A stretch of 64,000 bases of DNA from Bacteroidota bacterium (GCA_003151815.1 PLYN01000045.1:208593-272592); one strand, 5' to 3'; shown: positions 46,348 through 55,861, counted from the first letter of the stretch. Program-made: numbers and translations. The notes: generated from the sequence alone by a model not told the origin.

Positions 46348-48549
46348 ATGTTCGAGGTAGAAACATCCCTTACTCAGTGCTTAGAAAAATTTTTCGGATT
46401 CGATAGTTTTAAGGGGCAGCAGGAAGCAATCATTACCAGCCTTATGGAAGGTAAAGATACATTTGTAATAATGCCAACCGGTGGCGGCAAATCATTATGC
46501 TACCAATTGCCCGCTTTGGTGAGTGAAGGAACAGCAATTATTATTTCTCCGCTTATAGCGCTGATGAAGAATCAGGTAGATGCTTTACGTAACTTTGGTA
46601 ACGAAGACGGGATCGCCCACTTTTTGAATTCATCTTTAACAAAAGTTGAAATAACAAAAGTTAAAAAGGATATCACGGATGGAAAAACCAAACTTTTATA
46701 TGTTGCGCCCGAAAGTTTAACAAAAGAAGCTAACATCACATTTTTCAAGGAAATAAAAATTTCATTTTTTGCCATAGATGAAGCACATTGTATTTCAGAA
46801 TGGGGACACGATTTCCGTCCGGAATACCGCCGATTACGCCCCATCATTGAAGAAATTGGGAAAGTGCCTATCATTGCATTAACAGCAACCGCTACACCTA
46901 AAGTACAACAAGATATTCAAAAAAATCTTGGTATGACAAGTGCCAATTTATATAAATCGTCATTTAATCGTTCCAATCTTTTTTATGAAGTACGTCCTAA
47001 ACAAAATGCGATAAAAGAAATTATCAAATATATAAAAGGACAATCAGGAAAATCAGGTATTGTGTATTGTTTAAGCCGCAAAAAAGTGGATGAACTTGCA
47101 GAAACATTACGCGTAAATGGTATTAAAGCATTGCCGTATCATGCAGGTTTGGAAGCCAAAGAACGCGCTAAAACACAAGACATGTTCTTGATGGAAGACA
47201 TTGATGTTATTGTAGCAACCATCGCATTCGGTATGGGCATTGATAAACCGGATGTTCGTTTTGTTATTCATCATGACATTCCAAAATCGTTAGAGGGATA
47301 TTATCAGGAGACGGGACGTGGAGGCCGCGATGGTGGTGAAGGAAATTGTGTTACCTTTTACAGTCATGACGATATTGTGAAGCTGGAAAAATTCATGAAA
47401 GGCAAACCCGTTGCAGAGCAGGAAATTGGCAAACAACTTTTACATGAAACAGTTTCTTATGCGGAGACATCCAGCTGTCGCAGAAAATTTTTATTACATT
47501 ATTTTGGTGAAGAATTTAATGAAGAAGGATGTGGTGGAATGTGTGACAATTGCCGCAATCCAAAACAAAAATTTGAAGGTATGGACGACGTGGCATTGGC
47601 CATTGAAGCCATATTGGATGTGAAAGAAAAATTTAAAACAAAAGATATCATTCATATATTATTAGGTGATGTTACTTCTACAATAAAAGCATACAAGCAT
47701 AACGAATTGGAATGCTATGGCAAAGGTGCAGAAGACAATAAAAATGAAAAATACTGGAATGCAATTATCCGTCAGGCATTGGTATCAGGCCTTTTAGAAA
47801 AAGATGTGGAGAATTATGGTTTATTAAAAGTTACCAAAGAAGGTAATAAATTTATGGATGAGCCCAGCAGTATCATGGTTACAAAGGATCATGATTATGA
47901 AGGAACAGAATCTGATAGTGAAGAAATAGAAGGGGGAAATAAAGGTGGTTCAGGTGCTGATGCTGCTTTGTTTGCTGCATTAAAAGATTTGTTAAAACAA
48001 ACAGCTCATAAATTAAAATTACCACCATACGTTATTTTTCAGGAACTTTCACTAGAGGAAATGGCAATTCAGTATCCGATCAAAATGGATGAACTGGTTA
48101 ACATTACCGGTGTCGGGCAAGGGAAAGCACAAAAATTTGGCAAGCCATTTTTGGATCTTATCGCCAATTATGTTGAAGAAAATGAAATCGACAGACCATT
48201 GGATATGGTAGTAAAATCAATCGTTAACAAATCAGGTTTAAAAGTACATATCATTCAAAACATTGACCGGAAGCTGCCTTTAGAAGATGTTGCAAGCGCA
48301 AAAGGATTGAGCTTACAGGATCTGATAAGTGAAATTGAAAGCATCGTGCATTCAGGAACTAAATTGAACATCTGCTATTATATAAATGATATTATAGATG
48401 ATGATAAACAACAGGAAGCGTTAGAATACTTTAAAGAGTCTCAGAGCGATTCGATTGAAGAAGCAATAAATGAGCTAGGTGAAGAAGATTATACTGAAAC
48501 GGAAATACGTTTAATGCGCATTCGGTTTATGAGTGAATTTGGAAATTAA
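46348..48549 (+). CDS. recQ: ATP-dependent DNA helicase RecQ
   Basis: A 733-residue superfamily 2 helicase that unwinds DNA 3'-5' in recombination and repair. Motif I MPTGGGKSLCYQLPA (about 51-65), DEAH motif DEAHCISEWGHDFRPEYR (about 148-165), motif III TATATPKV, motif VI QETGRGGRDG, a Zn-binding Cys set (CRRKFLLHYF, CGGMCDNC), a winged-helix region and an HRDC domain (about 548-620), followed by a C-terminal helical extension. Compared with 600-residue RecQ, the added ~100 residues are typical of the Bacteroidota form. Nothing suggests inactivation. Confidence 0.95.
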   Translation: MFEVETSLTQCLEKFFGFDSFKGQQEAIITSLMEGKDTFVIMPTGGGKSLCYQLPALVSEGTAIIISPLIALMKNQVDALRNFGNEDGIAHFLNSSLTKVEITKVKKDITDGKTKLLYVAPESLTKEANITFFKEIKISFFAIDEAHCISEWGHDFRPEYRRLRPIIEEIGKVPIIALTATATPKVQQDIQKNLGMTSANLYKSSFNRSNLFYEVRPKQNAIKEIIKYIKGQSGKSGIVYCLSRKKVDELAETLRVNGIKALPYHAGLEAKERAKTQDMFLMEDIDVIVATIAFGMGIDKPDVRFVIHHDIPKSLEGYYQETGRGGRDGGEGNCVTFYSHDDIVKLEKFMKGKPVAEQEIGKQLLHETVSYAETSSCRRKFLLHYFGEEFNEEGCGGMCDNCRNPKQKFEGMDDVALAIEAILDVKEKFKTKDIIHILLGDVTSTIKAYKHNELECYGKGAEDNKNEKYWNAIIRQALVSGLLEKDVENYGLLKVTKEGNKFMDEPSSIMVTKDHDYEGTESDSEEIEGGNKGGSGADAALFAALKDLLKQTAHKLKLPPYVIFQELSLEEMAIQYPIKMDELVNITGVGQGKAQKFGKPFLDLIANYVEENEIDRPLDMVVKSIVNKSGLKVHIIQNIDRKLPLEDVASAKGLSLQDLISEIESIVHSGTKLNICYYINDIIDDDKQQEALEYFKESQSDSIEEAINELGEEDYTETEIRLMRIRFMSEFGN

Positions 48550-48550
48550 T

Positions 48551-49774
48551 TTATTCTGATAATTCATTCACCGCCAGCCAAGCCATCAATCCTGCGCCAA
48601 TTTCAAGGGCTTTTTCATCGATATCAAAAGTAGACGTGTGTATTCCGCTAACAATATTTTTTGATTTGTTTCCAGTTCCTAAACGGTAAAAACAAGAAGG
48701 GATCTTTTGAGAATAAAAAGCAAAATCTTCGGCAGTCATGCGCATTTGAAGTGCTTCCACATTTTCTTTTCCTAAATAATCTTCAGCTGCTGTTATCGCT
48801 CGTCCGGTTGTAATTTCATCGTTTACTAAAAACGGATAACCGGATATAATATTAAAATCACAACTTCCACCCATCTTTTTTGCGATATCTTCCGCAATCT
48901 TTTTCATTTTTGAATGCGCTTCTTTACGCCATGCCTCGTTCATTGTTCTGAAAGTGCCTTCCAGCTGCACCTCTTCAGGAATAACGTTGGTAGCACCATT
49001 ACCAATGATTTTCCCGAATGCTAAAACAGTAGGAGGTAAAGCCTCATCCCAGCCCTCTCCAAAGGAGAGGGAGTTTTGATCCTGCATAAAAACTTTATTT
49101 AATTCCAATAAAATTGCAGAAGCGATCAATAAGGGACTGTTATAATCCTTTGGCATCGCAGCATGCCCGCCTTTACCTTTAACAGTAACATAAATTTCAT
49201 CCGTACTTGCCATATACATTCCACTGCGGAATCCAACTTTACCTGCTTCCATACTCGGAAATACATGTTGCCCAAAAATGCTTTGTGTATGGGGGTTTTC
49301 AAGAACACCTTCTTTTATCATTAAGGATGCACCACCGGGTAATTTTTCTTCACCGGGTTGAAAGATCAATTTTATTGTACCTTCAAATTCATTTTTCAAT
49401 TCATTCAAAATTTTTGCAGCACCCAACAATGATGCAGTATGCACGTCATGCCCGCAAGCATGCATCACACCAATATTTTTTGATCTGTATTCCACATCGT
49501 TTGCTTCAACGATCGGCAAAGCATCAATATCTGCACGCAAAGCCACCACTTTTTTTGAAGGATTCTGACCTTCTATCAATGCAACAATTCCGGTTTTTAC
49601 AATGCCTTGAGTAAAAGGAATATCATACTGTTTCAATTTTGAAACAATATAATTGGATGTATCGAATTCCTCAAACGATAATTCAGGATGTGCATGTAAA
49701 TGTCTTCTGATTTCAGTAGTTTCAGAGAGATATTCCTTAGCCAATGATTGAATTTGCTGTTTCAGCTTTTGCAT
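48551..49774 (-). CDS. M20 amidohydrolase with repeat-encoded insert
   Basis: A 407-residue cytosolic metallo-hydrolase of the IAL/hippurate type (N-acyl-amino-acid amidohydrolase). The metal block MHACGHDVHTAS (about 103-114), the FQPGEEK segment (about 144-150) with Glu, and GQHVFPS are present, with a dimerisation lobe between. Residues about 234-244 (NSLSFGEGWDEA) come from a family D repeat at 49041-49073, in the lobe just before PTVLAFGKIIG. Substrate is unknown. It is convergent with recQ, only one base apart. Confidence 0.88.
   Translation of the reverse strand: MQKLKQQIQSLAKEYLSETTEIRRHLHAHPELSFEEFDTSNYIVSKLKQYDIPFTQGIVKTGIVALIEGQNPSKKVVALRADIDALPIVEANDVEYRSKNIGVMHACGHDVHTASLLGAAKILNELKNEFEGTIKLIFQPGEEKLPGGASLMIKEGVLENPHTQSIFGQHVFPSMEAGKVGFRSGMYMASTDEIYVTVKGKGGHAAMPKDYNSPLLIASAILLELNKVFMQDQNSLSFGEGWDEALPPTVLAFGKIIGNGATNVIPEEVQLEGTFRTMNEAWRKEAHSKMKKIAEDIAKKMGGSCDFNIISGYPFLVNDEITTGRAITAAEDYLGKENVEALQMRMTAEDFAFYSQKIPSCFYRLGTGNKSKNIVSGIHTSTFDIDEKALEIGAGLMAWLAVNELSE
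49041..49073. repeat. Family D palindromic repeat inside the M20 gene
   Basis: GCCTCATCCCAGCCCTCTCC followed by AAAGGAGAGGGAG is a forward-orientation copy of the family D repeat with the core CCCTCTCC/GGAGAGGG. It is an in-frame addition to the coding sequence (SLSFGEGWDEA on the minus strand). Confidence 0.85.
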
Positions 49775-49805
49775 ATTTATTTCCTGTTATTCGAATGGCA
49801 TTTTT

Positions 49806-49919
49806 AAATGGAACGCTGATTTTTTTATTGATCTCTTAGGATAAAAATTTCATCGAAAATAATACAAATTAAAAATCATTTTGAATCTTAACGATCATAA
49901 AAATCTGCGTTCCATTCTA
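49806..49919. repeat. Family G inverted repeat between M20 and TauE genes
   Basis: AATGGAACGCTGATTTTT and AAAAATCTGCGTTCCATT are inverted with one main mismatch across about 70 bases. The right arm abuts the TauE stop codon. Related arms occur at 60559-60592/60669-60700 and, as a single arm cut by the window edge, at 63969-64000. Confidence 0.7.
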
Positions 49920-50279
49920 TTTACCCAAGATCATTTTTAATGAAAGTAAAAATAAAATTACACCAAATACTTTTTTTAAAGTAGCCTGATCAATGGCAAT
50001 AGAAATTTTTGAACCAAAATAACTTCCGATAATAAATGTACTTGCGATGATAAATGCGGTTTTAAATTCAATATGTCCGGCATTGTAATAATTAAAAACG
50101 CCCAGAATACCAATTGGCAACAAAAACATGAATAGAACAGTGCCTTGCGCCTGATGTTGTGTATAACCGAAAAAATAAACCAATGCGGGAACTATGACTA
50201 TCCCTCCTCCAATACCAACCATACCGCTAAGTATTCCTGCAACCAGGCCAAGAGTAAGTAAAATAAAAATTGCTTCCAT
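49917..50279 (-). CDS. Half-length TauE/SafE-type membrane protein
   Basis: A 120-residue inner-membrane protein from ATG 50279 (a longer frame to 50300 adds hydrophilic residues before the first helix). Four helices are seen; GMVGIGGGIVIVPALVYFFG (about 18-37) is the glycine-rich signature of one half of the TauE/SafE sulfite/organic-anion exporters. Full-length members have two such halves in about 250 residues, so this is either a half-size unit that would dimerise or a truncated gene; no second half follows. Its TAG stop is at the edge of a family G repeat. Confidence 0.8.
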   Translation of the reverse strand: MEAIFILLTLGLVAGILSGMVGIGGGIVIVPALVYFFGYTQHQAQGTVLFMFLLPIGILGVFNYYNAGHIEFKTAFIIASTFIIGSYFGSKISIAIDQATLKKVFGVILFLLSLKMILGK

Positions 50280-50336
50280 ATTTAATTGTTTGTATTTCAT
50301 TTATCAATGTAAATTAGTAAACTAATAAATTAATTC

Positions 50337-50423
50337 ATAAATAATGAACCACAAAGGCAAGGAGAATAAAAAGAAACACGAAAAAAATTTCTTTGTGAAA
50401 CTCGGTGTTCTCATTGCCTCCAT
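50337..50423. repeat. Inverted repeat (family B-like) upstream of TauE
   Basis: TGAACCACAAAGGCAAGGAG and CATTGCCTCCATGGTAA with TTTCTTTGTGAAACTCGGTG form an imperfect 40-bp inverted repeat. It belongs to the same broad type of ACAAAGGCA and CACAGAG sequences as family B. No gene lies inside. Confidence 0.6.
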
Positions 50424-50489
50424 GGTAAAATTTTTTTTCATACCAATTAATTTTGTCTAATGATTTTATATATCCTTAAATCTCTTTAA

Positions 50490-53400
50490 TTAAAAATCAA
50501 GACTTAAAGATATATAGGTGATAGGTTTTTGTACAACACCATCCTGAACACCCCAAGCTCTATCCAAACGTATAAAATAACCAAATATGCGACTTCTCAC
50601 ACCCCAACCATAACCACCAATAATAGGATTATGCTGCGTATTCAAAGTAATAATTAAAGGAGTTTGAGGGGTTCCAATTGTTGTAGTATTTAATGAATTA
50701 TTGTCAGAATAAGGAGAATAACCTGTCCATGCTGTTCCTATATCAGTGAATGCTATTACCTGAAAATTTTGAGCAAAGTCGGAACGAATCGGGTTTTTAG
50801 AAAAATATTTAAATAAAGGAAAGCGCAATTCGCTATTAATTACGGCAAAACTATTTCCATTACGGGCATTCTGAAAAAACCCACGCATATTGGTAGCCAA
50901 TGTTTGAAAAGCATAATTTTGATTGGTTGCAATGTTGGTTGTGTTGTCGAACTTAGGCATAAACCAATTATCCACTCCACCCATATAATAAATTAATTTT
51001 TCGTTGCCAAAAGATGAACTTGCAGCAAAACGGTTTGCCCAGATAAAATCGCGATGAATTTTTTGATAATGCCTTACATCAACTCCTACCACAAAAAAAT
51101 TCGTTTTCTTTTTATCAACCTGATCATAATACTCTCCGAATACTTTTGCCCTCATTCCATTGTATAAGTTCAACCCTTTTTTTATAGTATTGTCAAACAC
51201 ATATTGAAGATTAAGGGAACCCCAGTTTTCATAGGTGTTTGGTTTTTGAAGATTAGCATCGTCGGTCGACAAATATACATTTCTATTATTACGATAGCAG
51301 ACAGAGCCTCTTAAACTTGCTACTTCACTAAAAGGATATTTCAAAATATATCTAACATCATTTGTTTGTATTTTAACCGTAGTATTATCATCTAAACCAG
51401 TTTCCAGACTCTGACGGTGGATAACAATTTGTTTGTCTATATTTTTCATACGGTCTTCAAAACTCAGAAAAAACTCATTACTGCTTAAATCGCCCGAAAA
51501 TCTCACTCCACCTGTGATACGATAATCCTCAAACAAATCACTCATTCCGATTTTCAATAAAGCATTGAGTCCCGGATTCAAATAAATAGGACTTCCTCCT
51601 CCTGAAAATTTCTGATACGTTTGATTCAAAAAAGAATTGGTTAATTGCGATACGACATAATCTACAGAATAACTGGTATTGTAATTACGCTGTTTGGCGA
51701 GCTTAAAATCGTTCGCTTTTTTTGCAGTTACTGAAGCTGAATCACTGATGGCTAAAGGTTGTTGAATAGACTCAGGATTTTTTTCCGATTTTTTTTGCTC
51801 GTTCTCGAACGTGTAATTTTTTATATCAATTTGCAATGAATCTTTTTTTACCGGTTCGGGGTTATTAACAACTTCTTTTACACCTTCAATTGAAGGCGTA
51901 AGATTTATTTTTTTTTCTTTTTCCTCTATTTCGTTTTTTTCTTTTTTCTCGATTAAATTTTTATAATCACGATAAGATGTGTTAATTAAATTGATCGGGG
52001 CGAGTTTTTCAGGGCTAACTAAAGGTGATACATACATTCTATATTTTCCATTTTGGAAAATAATTTCACTTAGCATGTTGGCTTTCATATTTACATCTTG
52101 CTCTAAGATATTGCGCGAATAATTAGTTATCGGAAATGATGTAATAACAGTTCTATAATGTGTAGATGTGTCAACATACGCTATAACACTGTCGAAACGA
52201 GCTATAAATCGATTTCGAATTCCATTAAAATCACTCAGATAAGAAATATGTGTACTATCATAATCGGCAGGATACGATTCATCGACAGAAGGAGTATTGG
52301 TAATTCTTTTTAAAACACGAGATTTATTTACGTTGTCGAAAGCAAACAAATCTTTGCGCGGTTGCGCATCCTCATATTTATGTTTGGGATCAAAAAAAAG
52401 TGTATCATCCGGACGATTAGAAGAAAAAACGATCTCTTTGGAACCATGAACAAAACGGGGAGTTAGATCATCATAGATGTCTTTTGTAATTTGATAATAA
52501 GCACTTGAAGAAGCTGTGAATATAAAAATATCTGTTTGTCCTTTTTGCACCGCCGACATCACCAACTTTTTGCCATCATCGCTATATGAATAATCCAATA
52601 TTTTTTCGAAGCCTGTAATATTTCGTTCTGAAGTGCTTCCTGTTTCTAATTCATATGTTACCATCACCAAAAAACCTTTACGTTCAATGATGTATGAAAA
52701 TAATTTTCCGCTTGGATGCCAAGCCAATAAAGGGTATGAATAATCATTGATACGGTCTAACTTTTGTCCTGATTTGAGGATGCGTTTGGCTTCTCTTGTT
52801 TTAATATCGAATAACCAAATTTTATTTTGCCCCATTTCATTGGTAGTATAAATTATTTTATTTCCATCAGGACTAATTTTTGCCTGACCATAAACCCGGC
52901 TTGATTTAGGTCTGTAAAGCACCGGAGGCTGTTGAGGTAGAGTTTTTGTAAAATCAGGTTCATTATACCTGTTGGTGAAAGTAGAAAGGCACTCATCCCA
53001 TAAAGTACTCATTGACATACCTAAAACAAATACTGAAGAATTATCAATATTACGGCTCACTTTGGTCATGTATAATAAGTTGGAAATAACTGCTTCTCCA
53101 TAATTATTGGCAATATGTTTCCACATTGCATGACCTGCATATACTGCATCATTGCCTGTCAAGCGGTTAATATTGTCAAATTTTCCGGTTAAAATTCCAT
53201 CCTTTACCTTGTTATCAATATCAGAATTCCAATCAGTAGATACATAAGAAATTAATCCTTTTAAATACCAATCAGGTAAATTCAAAAGCGTATTATTTTT
53301 AAGCATTTGGCGCAAGCTTCCGCCATACATCATTTCATCGATAACCACTTGAGCAATTCCTTCGCGTATTTGTGCGTCTAATTTAGCATGATCTCCTTCG

Positions 53401-53828
53401 TAATACAAAATAATTTTTGTACCCGCAATGCGCGTAACGCCTCCTATATTGTATTGCTCATCGGCAGAAAATCCGATGTTGCTTTGCTTAAAATCGGATT
53501 GTTTATTAAATACAATAAATTGAAAATGGTCGTCAACTGAATAATCAAAAAGTTTTTCGATGGATGCAATTTGCTTTTTAGCAGACTTGGAAACATAATT
53601 GGCGAGATCTTTTCCTTCTTCATAAAAATATACATCGTAGCGATCGTAAGCGTAATACGTCCAAAAAAAGTTTTCGTATTTCATGCGGTTCTTACCAAAG
53701 TCCATTTGTGACCCTGTATAAAATTGGGCAAAGACTTTAGAACTATTAGCAAAAATGCATAATAGGATTATAAAACCGATTGTCAACTTTTTAGATGAAG
53801 AGAAAAAAAAGATACCCACAATTATCAA
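50490..53828 (-). CDS. Exported peptidase-MA-like, beta-propeller and barrel fusion protein
   Basis: A 1112-residue protein with a signal segment ending SSKVFAQ. Residues about 35-290 resemble gluzincin (peptidase MA-like) domains, but the metal site is degenerate: REGIAQVVIDEM replaces HExxH, and LPDWYLKGL matches the P-x-W-hxEG block without the Glu. Residues about 310-560 are PD40/TolB-type propeller blades (KISPDGNKIIYTTNEMGQNK, LAWHPSGKLFSYI). After a charged linker (about 640-700), the C-terminal 380 residues look like an outer-membrane barrel ending in SLDF. A pseudo-enzyme sensor with a barrel anchor is my inference. It is the largest single-gene transcription unit in the area besides the adhesins. 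Confidence 0.7.
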   Translation of the reverse strand: MIIVGIFFFSSSKKLTIGFIILLCIFANSSKVFAQFYTGSQMDFGKNRMKYENFFWTYYAYDRYDVYFYEEGKDLANYVSKSAKKQIASIEKLFDYSVDDHFQFIVFNKQSDFKQSNIGFSADEQYNIGGVTRIAGTKIILYYEGDHAKLDAQIREGIAQVVIDEMMYGGSLRQMLKNNTLLNLPDWYLKGLISYVSTDWNSDIDNKVKDGILTGKFDNINRLTGNDAVYAGHAMWKHIANNYGEAVISNLLYMTKVSRNIDNSSVFVLGMSMSTLWDECLSTFTNRYNEPDFTKTLPQQPPVLYRPKSSRVYGQAKISPDGNKIIYTTNEMGQNKIWLFDIKTREAKRILKSGQKLDRINDYSYPLLAWHPSGKLFSYIIERKGFLVMVTYELETGSTSERNITGFEKILDYSYSDDGKKLVMSAVQKGQTDIFIFTASSSAYYQITKDIYDDLTPRFVHGSKEIVFSSNRPDDTLFFDPKHKYEDAQPRKDLFAFDNVNKSRVLKRITNTPSVDESYPADYDSTHISYLSDFNGIRNRFIARFDSVIAYVDTSTHYRTVITSFPITNYSRNILEQDVNMKANMLSEIIFQNGKYRMYVSPLVSPEKLAPINLINTSYRDYKNLIEKKEKNEIEEKEKKINLTPSIEGVKEVVNNPEPVKKDSLQIDIKNYTFENEQKKSEKNPESIQQPLAISDSASVTAKKANDFKLAKQRNYNTSYSVDYVVSQLTNSFLNQTYQKFSGGGSPIYLNPGLNALLKIGMSDLFEDYRITGGVRFSGDLSSNEFFLSFEDRMKNIDKQIVIHRQSLETGLDDNTTVKIQTNDVRYILKYPFSEVASLRGSVCYRNNRNVYLSTDDANLQKPNTYENWGSLNLQYVFDNTIKKGLNLYNGMRAKVFGEYYDQVDKKKTNFFVVGVDVRHYQKIHRDFIWANRFAASSSFGNEKLIYYMGGVDNWFMPKFDNTTNIATNQNYAFQTLATNMRGFFQNARNGNSFAVINSELRFPLFKYFSKNPIRSDFAQNFQVIAFTDIGTAWTGYSPYSDNNSLNTTTIGTPQTPLIITLNTQHNPIIGGYGWGVRSRIFGYFIRLDRAWGVQDGVVQKPITYISLSLDF

Positions 53829-53982
53829 TGTTTAAAATGCTAAATTACTAAAATATGCAACTAAATAAGTGTCAATGCTCAAAGTAATTTTTTTTAAAGA
53901 AATTCGGCACAAAGCTCAATTCTTTCTTCGGCGAAACAAAAAAACGGAATGCTTATTGTAAATTTCAAAATCCTTATTTTGC

Positions 53983-53990
53983 TATCTTTA
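53983..53990 (+). promoter_or_regulatory. Probable -7 element upstream of the metallo-hydrolase
   Basis: TATCTTTA is one base off the TAnnTTTG consensus, with TTG at 53956-53958 upstream. It lies 24 bases before ATG 54015, so a transcript from here could not use the longer start at 53949. Confidence 0.4.
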
Positions 53991-54014
53991 CAGAGAATTA
54001 ATATCTTTTTTAAT

Positions 54015-54653
54015 ATGATCACGATACACTCTTTTGTTTTTGGTCCTTTTCAGGAAAACACGTATCTCCTTTATGATGAAACAAAGGAATGCATTATCAT
54101 TGACCCGGGGTGTTATGATGACCGGGAACGAAATAAATTAGCTAGTTTTATCGATAACAACAAATTAAAACCCGTAAAATTGATCAACACGCATTGTCAT
54201 ATTGACCATGTGGTTGGCAACCGCTTTATTGCCGATAAATATCAATTGAAACTTGAAATAAATAAAAACGATTTGCCGGTACTTGATTCATTGATGATGG
54301 TTGCCAAAATGTATAATTTAAATGCAGAGCCTTCACCTCCACCTTCTGTTTTTTTAAATGAAGGAGACATAATAAAATTTGGAAATTCAACATTGGAAAT
54401 ACTCTTTACACCCGGCCATTCACCCGGCAGTATTACCTTTTATAACAAAGAGCAAAAATTCATGATCGTTGGCGACGTGTTATTTTATGGAAGCATTGGC
54501 CGCACTGATCTACCCGGCGGACATTATGATACACTCATCAGCAGTATTAAAAATAAATTACTTCCAATGGGTGATGAATATGTTGTTTATAATGGACATG
54601 GATCTTCTACCAAGATTGGTTTTGAGAGAAAGAATAATCCGTTTCTGGATTAA
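54015..54653 (+). CDS. Metallo-beta-lactamase-fold hydrolase (glyoxalase II-like)
   Basis: A 212-residue cytosolic metallo-hydrolase. The metal ligands are THCHIDH (about 59-65), TPGHSPG (about 134-140), GDVLF (about 153-157) and YNGHG (about 190-194), a set found in glyoxalase II-like thiolesterases and persulfide dioxygenases. ATG 54015 gives the typical start MITIHSFVFGPFQENTYLL; the frame extending to 53949 covers a likely promoter. Substrate cannot be decided, though length and the absence of the glyoxalase II C-terminal domain favour a general hydrolase. Confidence 0.85.
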   Translation: MITIHSFVFGPFQENTYLLYDETKECIIIDPGCYDDRERNKLASFIDNNKLKPVKLINTHCHIDHVVGNRFIADKYQLKLEINKNDLPVLDSLMMVAKMYNLNAEPSPPPSVFLNEGDIIKFGNSTLEILFTPGHSPGSITFYNKEQKFMIVGDVLFYGSIGRTDLPGGHYDTLISSIKNKLLPMGDEYVVYNGHGSSTKIGFERKNNPFLD

Positions 54654-54692
54654 GATTTATTTATTTGACTTTAGCACCAAAATAATTCAAAT

Positions 54693-55127
54693 ATGAGGAA
54701 GTTTCACGAATGGGAATTTTGGGATTGGAAAACTATAATTTTTTGTACTTTATTTTTTATAGGATTGGTTTTATTCATAAACTATTGGGAAATTTTACCC
54801 GACTATTTCCGTTCAAATCATTCAAAAAAATATACACACACAACACAAGCCGATTTTATTACATGGCACCGAATATCAGGTATGACGCAGGGCAAAACAG
54901 GTAATCATATTTCAACATCTGGTTTTGAAATTACATATTCATATTTGGTTAATAAGAAAATATTTATTGGAAAAGATATTGTGCCCAATACCATTAGCTA
55001 TCAAAAATTTTTAGGAGAATTGACATCTGCTGAGGGGCTACCTAAATTTATGATTAAATATGATCCTGATTGTCCTTCAAATAGTCAAATAAATGCTAAA
55101 GATAATTTATATAGGTTGCCTCAATGA
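54693..55127 (+). CDS. Small membrane protein (DUF3592-like)
   Basis: A 144-residue protein with one N-terminal hydrophobic helix (IIFCTLFFIGLVLFINYWEI, about 16-35) and a C-terminal beta-rich domain with FEITYSYLVNKKIFIGKDI and KFMIKYDPDCPSNSQ. This layout resembles DUF3592 membrane proteins, whose function is unknown. It begins 39 bases after the metallo-hydrolase and may be in the same transcript. Confidence 0.6.
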   Translation: MRKFHEWEFWDWKTIIFCTLFFIGLVLFINYWEILPDYFRSNHSKKYTHTTQADFITWHRISGMTQGKTGNHISTSGFEITYSYLVNKKIFIGKDIVPNTISYQKFLGELTSAEGLPKFMIKYDPDCPSNSQINAKDNLYRLPQ

Positions 55128-55167
55128 ATAAGAAAATTGAGTGAAATTTTATTTTTATTTTTAAAAA

Positions 55168-55386
55168 ATGCAAATTAAACCAGGCAAATACCAACACTAT
55201 AAAGGCAAACAATATGAAGTGATTGGTTTAGCAAAGCATAGCGAAACCCTTGAAGAGCTTGTTGTTTACAAAGCCCTCTACCAAAAAGAAGGCGAGAATT
55301 TATGGGTGCGTCCGCTAAAAATGTTTACAGAAATGGTTGTTGTTGATGGGAAAGAGATGAAGAGGTTTGAGTATATGGGTGTTTAA
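55168..55386 (+). CDS. DUF1653 domain protein
   Basis: A 72-residue soluble protein with the complete DUF1653 pattern: KPGKYQHYKGKQYEVIGLAK at the N-terminus, LVVYKALY, WVRPLKMFTE and a final FEYMG. Function is unknown. Such proteins are stand-alone in many bacteria. No ribosome-binding site or operon partner is clear. Confidence 0.9.
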   Translation: MQIKPGKYQHYKGKQYEVIGLAKHSETLEELVVYKALYQKEGENLWVRPLKMFTEMVVVDGKEMKRFEYMGV

Positions 55387-55513
55387 TATTTGTTTTTGAC
55401 CTTTACAAACCAGCATTATTATAAATCACACCTTCGAACTAACGAAGATTTGCCTTCAGAAATTAAATAATTAATGCAACAAGTCTTGAGTAATAAATAT
55501 AAAAAATAAACTA

Positions 55514-55719
55514 ATGACTTTTTGGAAATTGTTATCAACTACATATTTGGGAGGGGTTTTATCTATTCTGTTTGGAGGTTTGTTCATTTTATGGGTTATA
55601 AAATATCCTCAAAAAGTGATACAGGTTATCAATCGGATATGAAAAGATGGGTAGCAGGAATTGCATTTATTTTAATGGGGGTAACGCAAATTATAGCAAA
55701 GTTGCTAGGTGAACAATAA
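55514..55719 (+). pseudogene. Small two-helix membrane protein with a probable frameshift
   Basis: From ATG 55514 a 43-codon frame gives one hydrophobic helix (LGGVLSILFGGLFILWVI) and ends at TGA near 55643. A second frame starting MKRWVAGIAFILMGVTQII overlaps this stop (ATGA) and gives a second helix ending LLGEQ. Joined, they would form a typical two-helix protein of about 68 residues. Either a single-base loss has broken the gene, or two small coupled ORFs exist. I favour a frameshift. Confidence 0.45.
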
Positions 55720-55861
55720 AGGAATTTCAACCATAAATAATTTTCATTCTTGTTACGGAACTAAAATGGTAATACTTTGGCGCAGATTCTTAATCAAGTT
55801 CAGAATGACCACAACCGCACACTTTCTCGACTACGCTCGAAATGGCAGCGCACGCACAAAT

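Noticed and set aside
55795..55860. Repeat TTCTCGACTACGCTCGAAATGG as a family C copy
   Set aside because: It resembles the family C sequence only loosely and has no paired arm, so it is mentioned with serS but not called.
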